Under the pieces are notes generated by a model, which worked only from the letters and a program-made list of their open reading frames with translations, was not told the DNA's origin and ran no database searches. Source: Amphritea sp. (GTDB taxonomy: Bacteria > Pseudomonadota > Gammaproteobacteria > Pseudomonadales > Balneatricaceae). From it: a stretch of DNA of 32,105 bases. Both the position numbers and the translations under genes were made by a program. Below are positions 1 to 9,630 of the stretch, in pieces; position 1 is the first letter of the stretch, and each line of letters starts with the position of its first letter. The stretch is from assembly GCA_025800245.1 (NCBI GenBank), contig JAOXSA010000480.1, forward strand, positions 1-32,105. Reading direction: 5' to 3'.

Positions 1-319
1 GCAGTCAAACCTAGTAATGTCGACGATTTACTCTTGCAATAACGGGGGAGTCCATACAAGCCTGCGAATAAGCCCTGTTGGCGCGCTGGCTTACGGGAAG
101 GTTCACAATTCTGGAAGGGCTTTGCAATAATCTCTGGACACTTATAAAAAGTGTTCCTTAACCTTCTTTGATCTGACCTCCAGGTTTCTTATTTCTCCCT
201 CTGAACATACCTGAATTTTTTCCCACCGATGATCCATATAAATTGACCACCCTGTCGTAGGCGCTTTACTGCTTGTTGAAATGCTGCTTTAAAGTTCGAT
301 TGTTGAAAGGATATGCATG
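1..319. other. Gene-free stretch, origin unclear
   Basis: I see no open frame with recognisable protein similarity here on either strand. The stretch sits directly outside the left end of an IS30-like remnant, so it may be further decayed mobile DNA, but I found no inverted end or transposase motif to prove that. Confidence 0.4.
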
Positions 320-348
320 CGGGAATTCAGATAATAAGTGCGGCACTC
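320..348 (+). repeat. Left inverted repeat of IS30-like remnant
   Basis: About 29 bp that match the complement of 788-816 at roughly 20 positions, including GAATTCA and AAGTG. Its outer boundary is set only by where the match ends. Confidence 0.55.
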
Positions 349-784
349 ATGATTGAGCGGCGAGAGCTAGCCAACTTTTGATAGTGGTACGCTTCAGCTC
401 GCCATAGCAGCACCAATTCATCGCTCCACTGTTTACCGGGAGATAAAGCGTAACAGTCATGACAGGTTGTATACGCCCGAAACCGCCTATGCCCACACGA
501 TCACGGCGGATAACGACAGCGGGTTCGTTGAGCATAAGGTCATAGCGCAGGCATTGGGGGTGGAGTTCTATTTTTTTGCTCACGCATATTCGTCATGGGA
601 GCGTGGATTGAACGAGAGTTTTAACGGTTTTTTGAGGCAGTTCATTCCGAAGGGTAGTGATCTTAGGTTGATCACGGATAAAGGTGTACGATGAGCGGAG
701 AAAAGCTTAGATCTGAGGTCTCGCAAATGCCTTGCGATTCAGGCAGCCAGAAGAGTGCTCAAGGAATATCTCCAGGCTGCCTAA
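349..784 (+). pseudogene. IS30 transposase remnant, N-terminal HTH joined to C-terminal DDE part
   Basis: Reading through the damage gives an N-terminal helix-turn-helix typical of IS30 (STVYREIKRNS around 424-457) directly followed by the C-terminal catalytic part (HTITADN, then SSWERGLNE and GFLRQFIPKGSD). The middle of the protein, including the first catalytic Asp region, is absent. A frame change is needed near 370-380. An in-frame TGA at 692-694 interrupts the tail, which otherwise continues to VLKEYLQAA and a TAA at 782-784. The longest open piece is 467-694 (75 codons). The mixture of internal deletion, frameshift and nonsense codon shows a dead gene. The family is clear; which IS30 member is not. 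Confidence 0.75.
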
Positions 785-787
785 AGC

Positions 788-816
788 GGGTGTCCCACTT
801 CAGAATTGAATTCGCG
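788..816 (-). repeat. Right inverted repeat of IS30-like remnant
   Basis: Complement matches the left end at 320-348. It ends at 816, and the eno stop codon occupies 818-820, so the insertion now forms the immediate 3' flank of eno. Confidence 0.55.
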
Positions 817-817
817 T

Positions 818-2119
<1,302 letters not shown>

Positions 2120-2192
2120 TCACTTCATCTGTTTGTATCGGTTGCAGCAATTCTTGCTGCTCGGCAACTTCTGCTCTGAAGTCAAAATCTCT

Positions 2193-2234
2193 AGGCCAGT
2201 TTTCTGAGTCATGAGGCCAGTTTTCTGACTCATG
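2193..2234. repeat. 21-bp direct tandem repeat in the pykA-eno spacer
   Basis: Two adjacent copies (2193-2213 and 2214-2234) differ at one base. Each begins AGGCCAGTTTTCTGA and ends TCATG. The repeat lies in the 160-bp gap between pykA and eno. I see no hairpin or known element in it. Confidence 0.8.
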
Positions 2235-2267
2235 AGAGGTGGCTTCTTTCATGCTGTTCGCCTCTGC

Positions 2268-3713
2268 TTATTTAATGTCGTGACCCACGCGGACAATCTT
2301 CAGGGTGTTGGTTCCCCCGTGAACATTGAGGTAGTCGCCTTTACTAATCATTACCAGATCACCTGTGTTTATAACCCCTGCTTCCAATAAGCTGTTCACC
2401 GCACTTTGGTTTATCTGTTCATGGGGCATGCTGGAGGCATCAAAGTGCATCGGTACAACACCACGGAACATAGCTGTTCTGTGTAAACTGGCTGTATTCG
2501 GGCTAAGTGCAAATATGGGTAATCCGGAACGGATTCGTGACATCAGCAGCGGGGTGGCACCGGTTTCAGTCATGGCAATAACTGCCTTTACACCCGATAG
2601 GTGGTTGGCTGCATACATGGCTGCCATTCCTATTGTTTCATCAATATTGCTGAATGACTGGTGCATGCGATGACCTGATTTACGGGCTTGGTGCTGGCTT
2701 TCGGCGCCGTGAATTACCCGTACCATGGCTTGTACCGTTTCTACGGGGTAGTCACCGGCAGCGGTTTCTGCTGATAGCATTACCGCATCGGTGCCATCTA
2801 ATACGGCGTTGGCCACATCGAACACTTCGGCACGGGTTGGCATTGGGTTCTGGATCATCGACTCCATCATCTGAGTCGCTGTGATCACAAATCGATTCTG
2901 CTTGCGCGCACGCTGGATAATGTGTTTTTGTACCCCAATCAGTTCGGCATCGCCGATCTCTACACCGAGGTCTCCTCGGGCCACCATTACTCCATCGCTC
3001 GCCTGGATAATCTGGTCCAGAATCTCCGGATTTTTGACGGTTTCTGCGCGTTCAATTTTGGCAATCAGGCCTGCTTTGCTGCCGGTTGGAGCCAACAGAG
3101 AGCGGGCTTCCTGCATATCTTCGGCATCACGAGGGAAGGATACTGCCAGGTAATCTACGCCGATCTCTGCGGCGGACTGAATATCAGTTTTGTCTTTGTC
3201 GGTCAGTGCAGAGGCGGAAAGGCCGCCACCCTGACGGTTGATACCTTTATTGTTAGATAGATAACCACCTTGCAATACACGGCACTGAATTTCCGAAGCT
3301 CGGATCGTTTCCACCTGTATGGTCAGACGACCGTCATCCAGAAGCAGAATGTCATTGGTATGACAGTCATCAACCAGTCCGGCGTAGTCGATACCGACCT
3401 GACTATTGTCACCTGCGTCTTTATCTAACTGGGCATTCAGAGTGAAACGCTGCCCCGGCTTAAGAAAAACTTTGCCTTCTGCAAAGCGAGCGATTCTGAT
3501 TTTTGGGCCTTGAAGGTCGCCCATAATTGCTACATAGCGACCGGCTTCTGTTGCTGCTTCACGAACCCGTTGTGCACGGGCTTTATGATCAGCCACAGTG
3601 CCGTGTGAGAAATTAAGTCTGACGACGTCGACACCTTCCTGAATTAGCTGACTGATTACTTCAGGTGAATCAGATGCAGGCCCTAGGGTTGCAACGATTT
3701 TTGTTCTTCTCAT
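2268..3713 (-). CDS. pykA: Pyruvate kinase, PykA type
   Basis: Catalyses the transfer of phosphate from PEP to ADP, giving pyruvate and ATP in the cytoplasm. The open frame runs upstream to 3935, but the protein family begins at MRRTKIVATLGPAS, which has an AGGAA ribosome site about 8 bases ahead, so I place the start at 3713 (481 aa, normal for the family). Visible motifs are RLNFSHG, MGDLQGPKIR, LLLDDGR, the GGGLSASALTDKD block, KIERAE with the catalytic Lys, VARGDLGVEI and TATQMMESM. The sequence is of the PykA (type II) rather than PykF kind. It lies between glycerate kinase (upstream) and enolase (downstream) on the same strand. Confidence 0.95.
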   Translation of the reverse strand: MRRTKIVATLGPASDSPEVISQLIQEGVDVVRLNFSHGTVADHKARAQRVREAATEAGRYVAIMGDLQGPKIRIARFAEGKVFLKPGQRFTLNAQLDKDAGDNSQVGIDYAGLVDDCHTNDILLLDDGRLTIQVETIRASEIQCRVLQGGYLSNNKGINRQGGGLSASALTDKDKTDIQSAAEIGVDYLAVSFPRDAEDMQEARSLLAPTGSKAGLIAKIERAETVKNPEILDQIIQASDGVMVARGDLGVEIGDAELIGVQKHIIQRARKQNRFVITATQMMESMIQNPMPTRAEVFDVANAVLDGTDAVMLSAETAAGDYPVETVQAMVRVIHGAESQHQARKSGHRMHQSFSNIDETIGMAAMYAANHLSGVKAVIAMTETGATPLLMSRIRSGLPIFALSPNTASLHRTAMFRGVVPMHFDASSMPHEQINQSAVNSLLEAGVINTGDLVMISKGDYLNVHGGTNTLKIVRVGHDIK

Positions 3714-3858
3714 GTTTGAGTTCCTGTGACCATAGTTAAGCAAGAGGCACATTATCTGATGTGATGCGGATAATTTCTTCGGCAATCGCACAAAAAAAAG
3801 GACTATTATGTGTGTTTCTTTGTGCATTAGCACAAGCATGTGCGGTGGATGTGTCCAG

Positions 3859-3898
3859 AATAAAAAAGCCGACCTGGAAGTCTGGAGACCAGGCCGGC
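3859..3898 (-). terminator. Rho-independent terminator after glycerate kinase
   Basis: On the minus strand a ten-base stem (GCCGGCCTGG against CCAGGTCGGC, one mismatch) closes an 11-base loop and is followed by TTTTTTATT. It lies about 65 bp past the glycerate kinase stop codon. It would separate that transcript from pykA, at least partly. Confidence 0.75.
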
Positions 3899-3963
3899 AA
3901 AAGTGCAGCAAATCGCTGCGGTTGAGCAGGAGCAATAAAGGCTCCGGTAAAGTACGTTTAAAG

Positions 3964-5109
3964 TTAAAGGTTCTTGCTCTTGCTCATCTCCCAAACGGAG
4001 GCGATATTTTGTGAGCAGATTCGCAGATTAAGTTCAGCTTGTTGCAATGCTTCCGGTAAGCTGGTGATACCGGGTATAACGCTGAAAATAGCATCAATGC
4101 CACAGTCTTTGAGCGGTGCTTGATCCTGAGTTTTTGAGCCCGCCAGTGCAATAACCGGACAGTCAAACTGTTTTGCTCTTTTAGCTACCCCCACAGGTGT
4201 TTTGCCGCGTAAACTTTGGCTATCAATGCGTCCCTCGCCGGTAATGACCAGGTCGGCAGAGGCCAGATGCTGATTGATGTCAACCGCATCCAGCACAATT
4301 TCGATGCCGCTTTTTAACTCGGTGTTAAATAAGGCGCATAGTATTGCACCGATACCGCCAGCCGCGCCCGTTCCAGGAATTTTTGTTACATCGTTACCGC
4401 TGGCTTTTGTCAGGTGTTTGGAAAAATGAGTAAGATTTTTATCCAGTTGCTCCACCTGCTTAGGGGTTGCACCTTTTTGAGGGCCAAAGATAGCAGAGGC
4501 ACCTTCTTTTCCCAGCAGTGGATTGTCCACATCACAGGCTACTTCGAATTTTACCTGTTTAAGGCGAGGGTCCAACTGGCTAATGTCCAGATACTCCAGT
4601 TTATTTAAAGCGCCACCGCCTGGTGCTAAAGGTCGGCCAGCTTCATCTAACAAGTGTGCTCCCAGCGCTCGCAGAATACCTGCGCCACAGTCATTGGTTG
4701 CGCTACCGCCCAAGCCTATAATTATCCGGCTTACACCGTTATCTAAAGCAGCTTTAATCAGTTGTCCGGTACCATAGCTGGACGTGATCAGTGGGTTACG
4801 TTGTGTCGGGTGGATGAGATCTAGACCAGATGCTGCGGCGGTTTCGATTACTGCTGTTTTACCATCGCCCAGCAGGCCCCAGTGAGTGGTAATGTGATTG
4901 CCTAGTGGATCCTGTACCAGGCTTTCAATAAGGCGGCCTTGAGTGGATGATATTAGCGCATCCGTGGTACCTTCGCCCCCATCAGCCACCGGTAGGCAGA
5001 CATATTCCGCATCGGAAACAATTTGACTAAATCCCTGTTGTATAGCGGTGGCAACCTGCTTTGCTGAGAGGCTCTCTTTAAAAGAGTCTGGAGCAATCAC
5101 AATCTTCAT
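3964..5109 (-). CDS. garK: Glycerate 2-kinase (GarK/GlxK family)
   Basis: Phosphorylates D-glycerate with ATP. Enzymes of this family yield 2-phosphoglycerate, the enolase substrate. The 381-aa length matches the family, and the N-terminus MKIVIAPDSFKESLSAKQVA is diagnostic. Further family blocks are PVADGGEGTTDAL, GTGQLIKAALDNG, IIIGLGGSATNDCGAGIL, the GTGAAGGIGA glycine-rich segment and DLVITGEGRIDSQSLRGKTPVGVA. The gene follows cdaR (200-bp gap) and has its own terminator. With pykA and eno next to it, the cluster covers every step from glycerate to pyruvate. Whether the physiological source is glyoxylate/tartronate or glucarate/galactarate cannot be read from this window, because no aldolase, reductase or transporter gene is present. 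Confidence 0.93.
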   Translation of the reverse strand: MKIVIAPDSFKESLSAKQVATAIQQGFSQIVSDAEYVCLPVADGGEGTTDALISSTQGRLIESLVQDPLGNHITTHWGLLGDGKTAVIETAAASGLDLIHPTQRNPLITSSYGTGQLIKAALDNGVSRIIIGLGGSATNDCGAGILRALGAHLLDEAGRPLAPGGGALNKLEYLDISQLDPRLKQVKFEVACDVDNPLLGKEGASAIFGPQKGATPKQVEQLDKNLTHFSKHLTKASGNDVTKIPGTGAAGGIGAILCALFNTELKSGIEIVLDAVDINQHLASADLVITGEGRIDSQSLRGKTPVGVAKRAKQFDCPVIALAGSKTQDQAPLKDCGIDAIFSVIPGITSLPEALQQAELNLRICSQNIASVWEMSKSKNL

Positions 5110-5159
5110 ATTAATCCTTAAGCCGTTGATGGTGTTTGTTGATTATCTAAAGGGCCTGT

Positions 5160-5172
5160 GAACAAGTTGTTC
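5160..5172. promoter_or_regulatory. Palindrome upstream of garK, possible operator
   Basis: GAACAAGTTGTTC is a perfect odd-centred palindrome about 50 bp upstream of the garK start. It has the size of a dimeric regulator site and CdaR is the obvious candidate, but I know of no matching consensus. The surrounding 5173-5309 is AT-rich with A and T tracts and holds no gene. Confidence 0.3.
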
Positions 5173-5309
5173 GGAGGCTCCTTCACACCTATGCCGATTT
5201 ACGAATTATTATGAAGGTAGAAATGAGATAGAGCTTCGGATAAAAAAACAAAAAAATGATGCGGATTTTGGTTTTTTTTGTCACCTTGCACAAAGTAATA
5301 GGATTTTGG

Positions 5310-6473
5310 CTAATATGATTGTTTGTCCCATTCACTGAGGCGGGTTGCCATATACAGCCGAAACAGGTCTTGCAGGTTCTTCAGGTCAATATCGAGAATG
5401 TCATTTATTTTTTCCAGTCTATAGCGCAGGGTGTTGCGGTGTACATGCAAATTCTTGGCAGTCAGAGCGAAGTCAGTATTGTAGGCAAAGTAGACTTGCA
5501 GGGTTTTTTGCAGGCTGCCGTTGGTGTCTCTCTGCACTAGTTTCTCGTAATCAGCCAGTAACTGCGGGCCGCTCCAGCTCTCCAGAGACTCTTTCAGAAT
5601 CAGGTCCAGTAACATCTCTCGAGCAGAATAAAGCTTTTCACCGGGGTAACTGATTTGTCCGACCTCCAGTGTGCGTAGAGCGCTTTGATAGGATTTAGCT
5701 AAACCCTCTGTATCTGGAAAGAACTGACCCATGCTGATACAAAATTCTATGCCAGGTTGCTTTTCCAATTGCTGGCAGTACATTCGTTGTTGCTCTTTGC
5801 CTTTTTGATACAGCCAGCGATCATCATGCATCTGGATTTTTTGAAGAATAACAAATTGGGTAGGACTGGAGATTGCTAGCAATGTGTCCGGGTCACGTTT
5901 TTCCAGCAGATGTAGAATGCCTTGTATGGTGGAGAGGGATACATCTTTTTGTGTTTCTGATGAACGCAGATCTACGATCATCGCAACCCGTGGTACATCC
6001 AGGTTGATATTCATGCGCTCGACACGATCATTAAACAGAGAGTCATTTTGCCAGTTGCCTTCGATCAGACGCATGATCACACTTTCCTGCAAACGGCGAT
6101 CCCAGCGTACTTGAGCGGTCAGCATTGCTTGTTCCAACACCAGTTCGGCGGTCATTACAACCAGATCGGCATATTTACGTACCTTATCAGGTTCTCCGGT
6201 AATCCCGACGACACCAATGATCTGACCCTCATTAGTGATGGGGATATTGATGCCACCCTTCACGCCTGTGAGGGTTTGCGCCTCGTCGGTATTGAAATCA
6301 ATCTTTGCTCCTGCGTTTAGTACATGTAATGCACCTTCGTGGAGTTGATTAATCCGTTCCGGATCACCGGAACCAATAATTACCCCTTGATGATTCATTA
6401 CATTGACGTTGTGATCGATGATCTTCATCGCCCGATCAACTATCTTCTGTGCAACCTGGTGATCTATATACAT
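5310..6473 (-). CDS. cdaR: CdaR-family sugar-diacid/glycerate regulator
   Basis: A cytoplasmic transcription activator. In E. coli, CdaR responds to glycerate, galactarate or glucarate and switches on their catabolic genes. The frame is open to 6563, but family similarity begins at MYIDHQVAQKIVDRAMKIID, so I choose 6473 (387 aa). The N-terminal diacid-recognition domain (about residues 3-135) contains VMNHQGVIIGSGDPERI, LHEGA, GVKGGINIPI and GVVGITGEPDKVRKYADLV. The C-terminal PucR-type helix-turn-helix contains DFALTAKNLHVHRNTLRYRLEKI. It precedes garK on the same strand and probably controls garK and perhaps itself. The start has no strong ribosome site, so a longer form (GTG at 6563) cannot be excluded. 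Confidence 0.9.
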   Translation of the reverse strand: MYIDHQVAQKIVDRAMKIIDHNVNVMNHQGVIIGSGDPERINQLHEGALHVLNAGAKIDFNTDEAQTLTGVKGGINIPITNEGQIIGVVGITGEPDKVRKYADLVVMTAELVLEQAMLTAQVRWDRRLQESVIMRLIEGNWQNDSLFNDRVERMNINLDVPRVAMIVDLRSSETQKDVSLSTIQGILHLLEKRDPDTLLAISSPTQFVILQKIQMHDDRWLYQKGKEQQRMYCQQLEKQPGIEFCISMGQFFPDTEGLAKSYQSALRTLEVGQISYPGEKLYSAREMLLDLILKESLESWSGPQLLADYEKLVQRDTNGSLQKTLQVYFAYNTDFALTAKNLHVHRNTLRYRLEKINDILDIDLKNLQDLFRLYMATRLSEWDKQSY

Positions 6474-6570
6474 GCTTAAGTCTTTGCTAGGTTTTGGAGG
6501 TGCTTTTTTACACAGCTTGATAAATCGACTAAACAAGCTACCGACCAGCTCTGGTAAGGTCACTCCATAG

Positions 6571-6582
6571 ATGAAATTTCAT
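6571..6582. promoter_or_regulatory. Perfect palindrome upstream of cdaR
   Basis: ATGAAATTTCAT lies about 100 bp upstream of the chosen cdaR start. A related half (ATGAAATTATG) occurs near 6641. It could be an operator or chance in AT-rich DNA, and it does not resemble the palindrome ahead of garK. Confidence 0.25.
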
Positions 6583-7197
6583 ACTAGCATATCTGTAGCA
6601 AGGGAAATGGGATGGGTCTTATTCGCGTATCCTTTAGTCCATATGAAATTATGCAGTATGTTCTTTCATTTTCCTGGCCATTTGTCTCGATATATTGAGT
6701 ATAAGTATTCCGAAATTGGTGGGAAAATTCTCATAAAAGTTATTATAGAGAGCGCCAGATTTTTTCAGAACAATACTGTACTCGGCTGCTTTTGCGCACT
6801 GAGTCTGCGATTAAGTCCTTCAGCATGAGACAATTCACACATTGATGCCATGGATCACCGATCTTTCTTTCGCTGACAGTGAGTCCAGCAACAAGCTCCG
6901 CCACTCCTTCAGAGAGAAGTTTCTCGGTCGCGTGGAAAATCTAATTCTCTGGATGCCGACACTACGGTCGAGGTCTATGACAGTATCGGGATGGTGCTGA
7001 AGATACGCGCTGCCTGAGTTATCTCTCTGTTGTGCTGTCAGACTTCTGTGGCAGCACTTTCTCTTAGTACTTTTTGTCAGCTTTTTTTGTTGGGAGGAGG
7101 GCTTTTACCGGGTTCTCCTGTCTGACATCCCTCAGTCATCTCTGGCTGATGCAACGGCCTTTTCAAATTTAACCGGCATCTGCTGATTGACAGAACA
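6583..7197. other. Gene-poor gap between cdaR and the GGDEF/EAL operon
   Basis: About 0.6 kb without an intact gene. It contains the transposase-like fragment at 6845-7017. A hairpin at about 7033-7060 (GTGCTG against CAGCAC with an inner CAGA/TCTG pairing) is followed by a T-rich run. The short open frame at 6571-6828 shows no protein similarity or ribosome site and I do not call it. Confidence 0.5.
6845..7017 (+). pseudogene. Probable IS5-like transposase fragment
   Basis: From 6845 one frame reads a stretch like the N-terminus of IS5-type transposases (LSFADSESSNK, then FREKFLGRVENLILW), in the style of family starts such as FADxEYxxKRKxTRREIFLxxM. After about 6967 the frame shifts, and a second piece (VEVYDSIGMVLKIRAA) ends at a TGA at 7015-7017. 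No catalytic residues, inverted ends or target duplication are visible, so this is at most a relic. It could be a chance match. Confidence 0.35.
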
Positions 7198-9618
7198 CTA
7201 CTGATGCTCAGCTAGCTGCTCTTCCAGCAGCGAACTTATCTGAGCTACCGGCAGAGGTTTGTGGTACAGGAATCCCTGATAGCAATGGCAGCCCAGCTGT
7301 TTCAGTGTCTGACGTTCGGCTTCGGTTTCCACACCTTCAGCAATGACCATCAGATCAAGACGATCGGCAGTCGCGACGATCACTTCCACAATTGCTTCCG
7401 CTTCAGAACCGGGTTTCAGGCCACTGACAAAAGAGCGATCGATCTTAAGAATATCCAGTGGCAGATAGCGCAGGTATTTCAGTGATGAGTAACCGGTACC
7501 GAAATCATCGATAGCAAATGAGATTCCCCGCTGTTTCAGGATCTTCATCTTACGGCTGGCAATCTCGAAGTTGTTCAGCAGCATATTCTCGGTAATCTCA
7601 AGCTCAACCAGCGTGCCGGGAATATGATGGCGGTCCAGCAGGGTAAACAGCCGATCAACAAAGTCGACCTGCATAAACTGCAGCGGACTGATATTAATTG
7701 CCATACGGCGGAATGACGATGGCAGGCCGTTACTGCGCCAGTCGCTGAGTTGCTGCAAAGCGTTGTCCAGAACCCAGAAACCGATCTCAACAATCTGACC
7801 GCTGTCTTCTGCGATCTGGATAAACTGTCCCGGCTGGATCATCCCTTTGTCCGGTGATCTCCAGCGCAGCAGCGCTTCTACGCCGATAATCTTACGCTCG
7901 CCACACACCTGCGGCTGATACCAGAGTTCAAACTCGTTGTTCTCCAGCGCCTGATACAGCCCTTTCTCTAACTCCAGACGTTCCTGTGCCGAGGACTGCA
8001 TCTCCGGATTAAAGAACTGAAAACCGTTACGACCCAGTGCCTTTGCCCGATACAGCGCGGTGTCAGCCTGACGCAGAATATCCATCGCGGGGGAGTTAGT
8101 GGTCGGGAACATAGCGATGCCAATACTGGTAGTGCAGTACAGCAAGTGGTGGTCGATTTCGACCGGTACCGACATCTGGTCCAGCACCTTGTTGGCCAGA
8201 TGGGCGGCCGCTTCGGCGCTGCTCTCGCTGTCATTGCCGGTTTCCGGCAGCAGGATAACAAACTCATCGCCGCCGAAACGGGCGCAGGTTGCTGTATCCG
8301 GTAGCAGTGATTTCAGGCGCAGGGCAATAATTTTCAGTAATTCATCGCCAATACTGTGGCCGAGAGAATCGTTGATGGTCTTGAAACGATCCAGATCGAG
8401 GTAGAGCACGGCGCCGAAGCGCTGATGCACCGTGTGCAGCTCCAGCGCTGAGCCGAGGCGGTCAATAAAGAGTCTGCGATTTGCCAGACCGGTCAGTGCA
8501 TCATAAAACGCCAGTTCGTGAATCCGCTCTTCGGCCTCTTTCCTGACGCTGATATCCCGGGCCAGAATCAGAATATACTGCTGGTCTTCCAGATACAGGC
8601 GGATACCCCGGGCTTCAATCGGAAAGCGCCGGCCGTCTGCGGCGATCTGTACATCTTCGAAGGTGCTTGGCTGGTGGTCATCAATCGTCGAGAACAGAGC
8701 CTGTAGCTGTTCTTTGGAGTACTCCTGACTGAAAGCCGATAACGGCTGATTGAGCAGGGCTGTTTTACCACACACCAGTGTATCCAGTGCCTGATGGTTT
8801 ATCTCAACAATGGTGGTGTCCGGTTGGCACAGGAACATGGCGTCGCCGGCGTTCTCCATCAGTGAACGGGCAAAATTTTCGCTGCGGGAAAGTTCGCTGA
8901 TAATCGAGTTCAACTGATTAGTCATGCTCTGGCGATCCTGCCAGAGCTGATCGAAGTTTCTGACCAGATCGCCAATTTCATCGTTGGCGGTATAGGGAAT
9001 CGGCTGGTCTGTTCTGCCCTGACCTAACTGGGCCATCCAGTTGGCGATATCCATAATCGGTTTTGACAGGTAGTTATAGAACAGCATCAGGAATACCAGC
9101 GCCAGCAGAACATTGTATAGCAATCCCAGTAGCAGGCCGGCCATCGCCCGGCGGGTGAAATGGGTTGCGGTGTACTGGGTGTCCTGATGAATGATCAGAT
9201 GGGCGGCGTTCTGTTTTGAGCTTTCAACCTTCAGGTTGATGATAAATTCGCTGTCCAGTTTAAACAGCAGGGCGCTGATACTCTCGGCCAGTGAATTGTC
9301 CTGTACCGGAGCTCGTTTGCTGCTGGCGAGAGTATCGCCAAAGTCATCGATCAGCGCTGCTTCATAAATGGCCGGATGGCTGATCAGGGTCTCAGTAACA
9401 CTCTGGGCCAACTGATCATTCAGGTTATAGACGGCACTGGCTGCGGTATCCTGATACAACGAAAGGTAGCGCTCAATCTCCTGATTCGCGGCGACACGCT
9501 CCTGACTGAGATCGAAGTTGATCTGCAGGGTTGTCGATATCAGTCCCAGTAACAACGAGATCAGCAGAACTGAGCGGGCCTGCTTGAATGCGATTTTATG
9601 GCGGAAACTGAAACCCAT
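7198..9618 (-). CDS. Membrane HAMP-PAS-GGDEF-EAL cyclic-di-GMP enzyme
   Basis: An 806-aa inner-membrane signalling protein with a transmembrane helix at about residues 14-33, a periplasmic sensor of about 125 residues, a second helix at about 160-184, HAMP (185-240), PAS (250-360), GGDEF (366-540) and EAL (550-800). The cyclase signature RFGGDEF (residues 447-453) is intact. The inhibitory I-site that should read RxxD just upstream is LLPD, so product feedback is probably lost. The phosphodiesterase domain keeps EALLRW (581-586), with later EITEN, DDFGTGYSSL and AEGVE motifs. Both activities are therefore possible. It starts 12 bp after the stop of the solute-binding protein gene, which suggests a sensor pair in one operon. 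Confidence 0.93.
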   Translation of the reverse strand: MGFSFRHKIAFKQARSVLLISLLLGLISTTLQINFDLSQERVAANQEIERYLSLYQDTAASAVYNLNDQLAQSVTETLISHPAIYEAALIDDFGDTLASSKRAPVQDNSLAESISALLFKLDSEFIINLKVESSKQNAAHLIIHQDTQYTATHFTRRAMAGLLLGLLYNVLLALVFLMLFYNYLSKPIMDIANWMAQLGQGRTDQPIPYTANDEIGDLVRNFDQLWQDRQSMTNQLNSIISELSRSENFARSLMENAGDAMFLCQPDTTIVEINHQALDTLVCGKTALLNQPLSAFSQEYSKEQLQALFSTIDDHQPSTFEDVQIAADGRRFPIEARGIRLYLEDQQYILILARDISVRKEAEERIHELAFYDALTGLANRRLFIDRLGSALELHTVHQRFGAVLYLDLDRFKTINDSLGHSIGDELLKIIALRLKSLLPDTATCARFGGDEFVILLPETGNDSESSAEAAAHLANKVLDQMSVPVEIDHHLLYCTTSIGIAMFPTTNSPAMDILRQADTALYRAKALGRNGFQFFNPEMQSSAQERLELEKGLYQALENNEFELWYQPQVCGERKIIGVEALLRWRSPDKGMIQPGQFIQIAEDSGQIVEIGFWVLDNALQQLSDWRSNGLPSSFRRMAINISPLQFMQVDFVDRLFTLLDRHHIPGTLVELEITENMLLNNFEIASRKMKILKQRGISFAIDDFGTGYSSLKYLRYLPLDILKIDRSFVSGLKPGSEAEAIVEVIVATADRLDLMVIAEGVETEAERQTLKQLGCHCYQGFLYHKPLPVAQISSLLEEQLAEHQ

Positions 9619-9630
9619 AACTGACGGCGT

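Larger units (their letters stand above)
320..816 (+). mobile_element. Internally deleted IS30-family element
   Basis: The element is bounded by imperfect inverted repeats of about 29 bp (320-348 and the complement of 788-816, about 20 of 29 positions alike, sharing CGxGAATTCA, AAGTG and CAC blocks). Between them lies a drastically shortened transposase reading frame. A full IS30 element is about 1 kb or more, while this is about 0.5 kb, so most of the transposase middle is missing. It cannot be autonomous but could in principle be mobilised in trans by a related element. The right end stops one base short of the eno stop codon. I saw no convincing target-site duplication. Confidence 0.7.

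Noticed and set aside
1-319. Part of a second insertion sequence
   Set aside because: The sequence next to the IS30 end looks non-coding and mobile-like, but I could find no transposase motif or inverted end to support it.
3808-4014. 68-codon plus-strand frame over the garK terminator
   Set aside because: It runs through the terminator hairpin and into antisense garK, with no ribosome site or similarity.
6571-6828. 85-codon frame between cdaR and the GGDEF/EAL gene
   Set aside because: No ribosome site, no similarity, and low-quality hydrophobic and basic content without a signal-peptide pattern.
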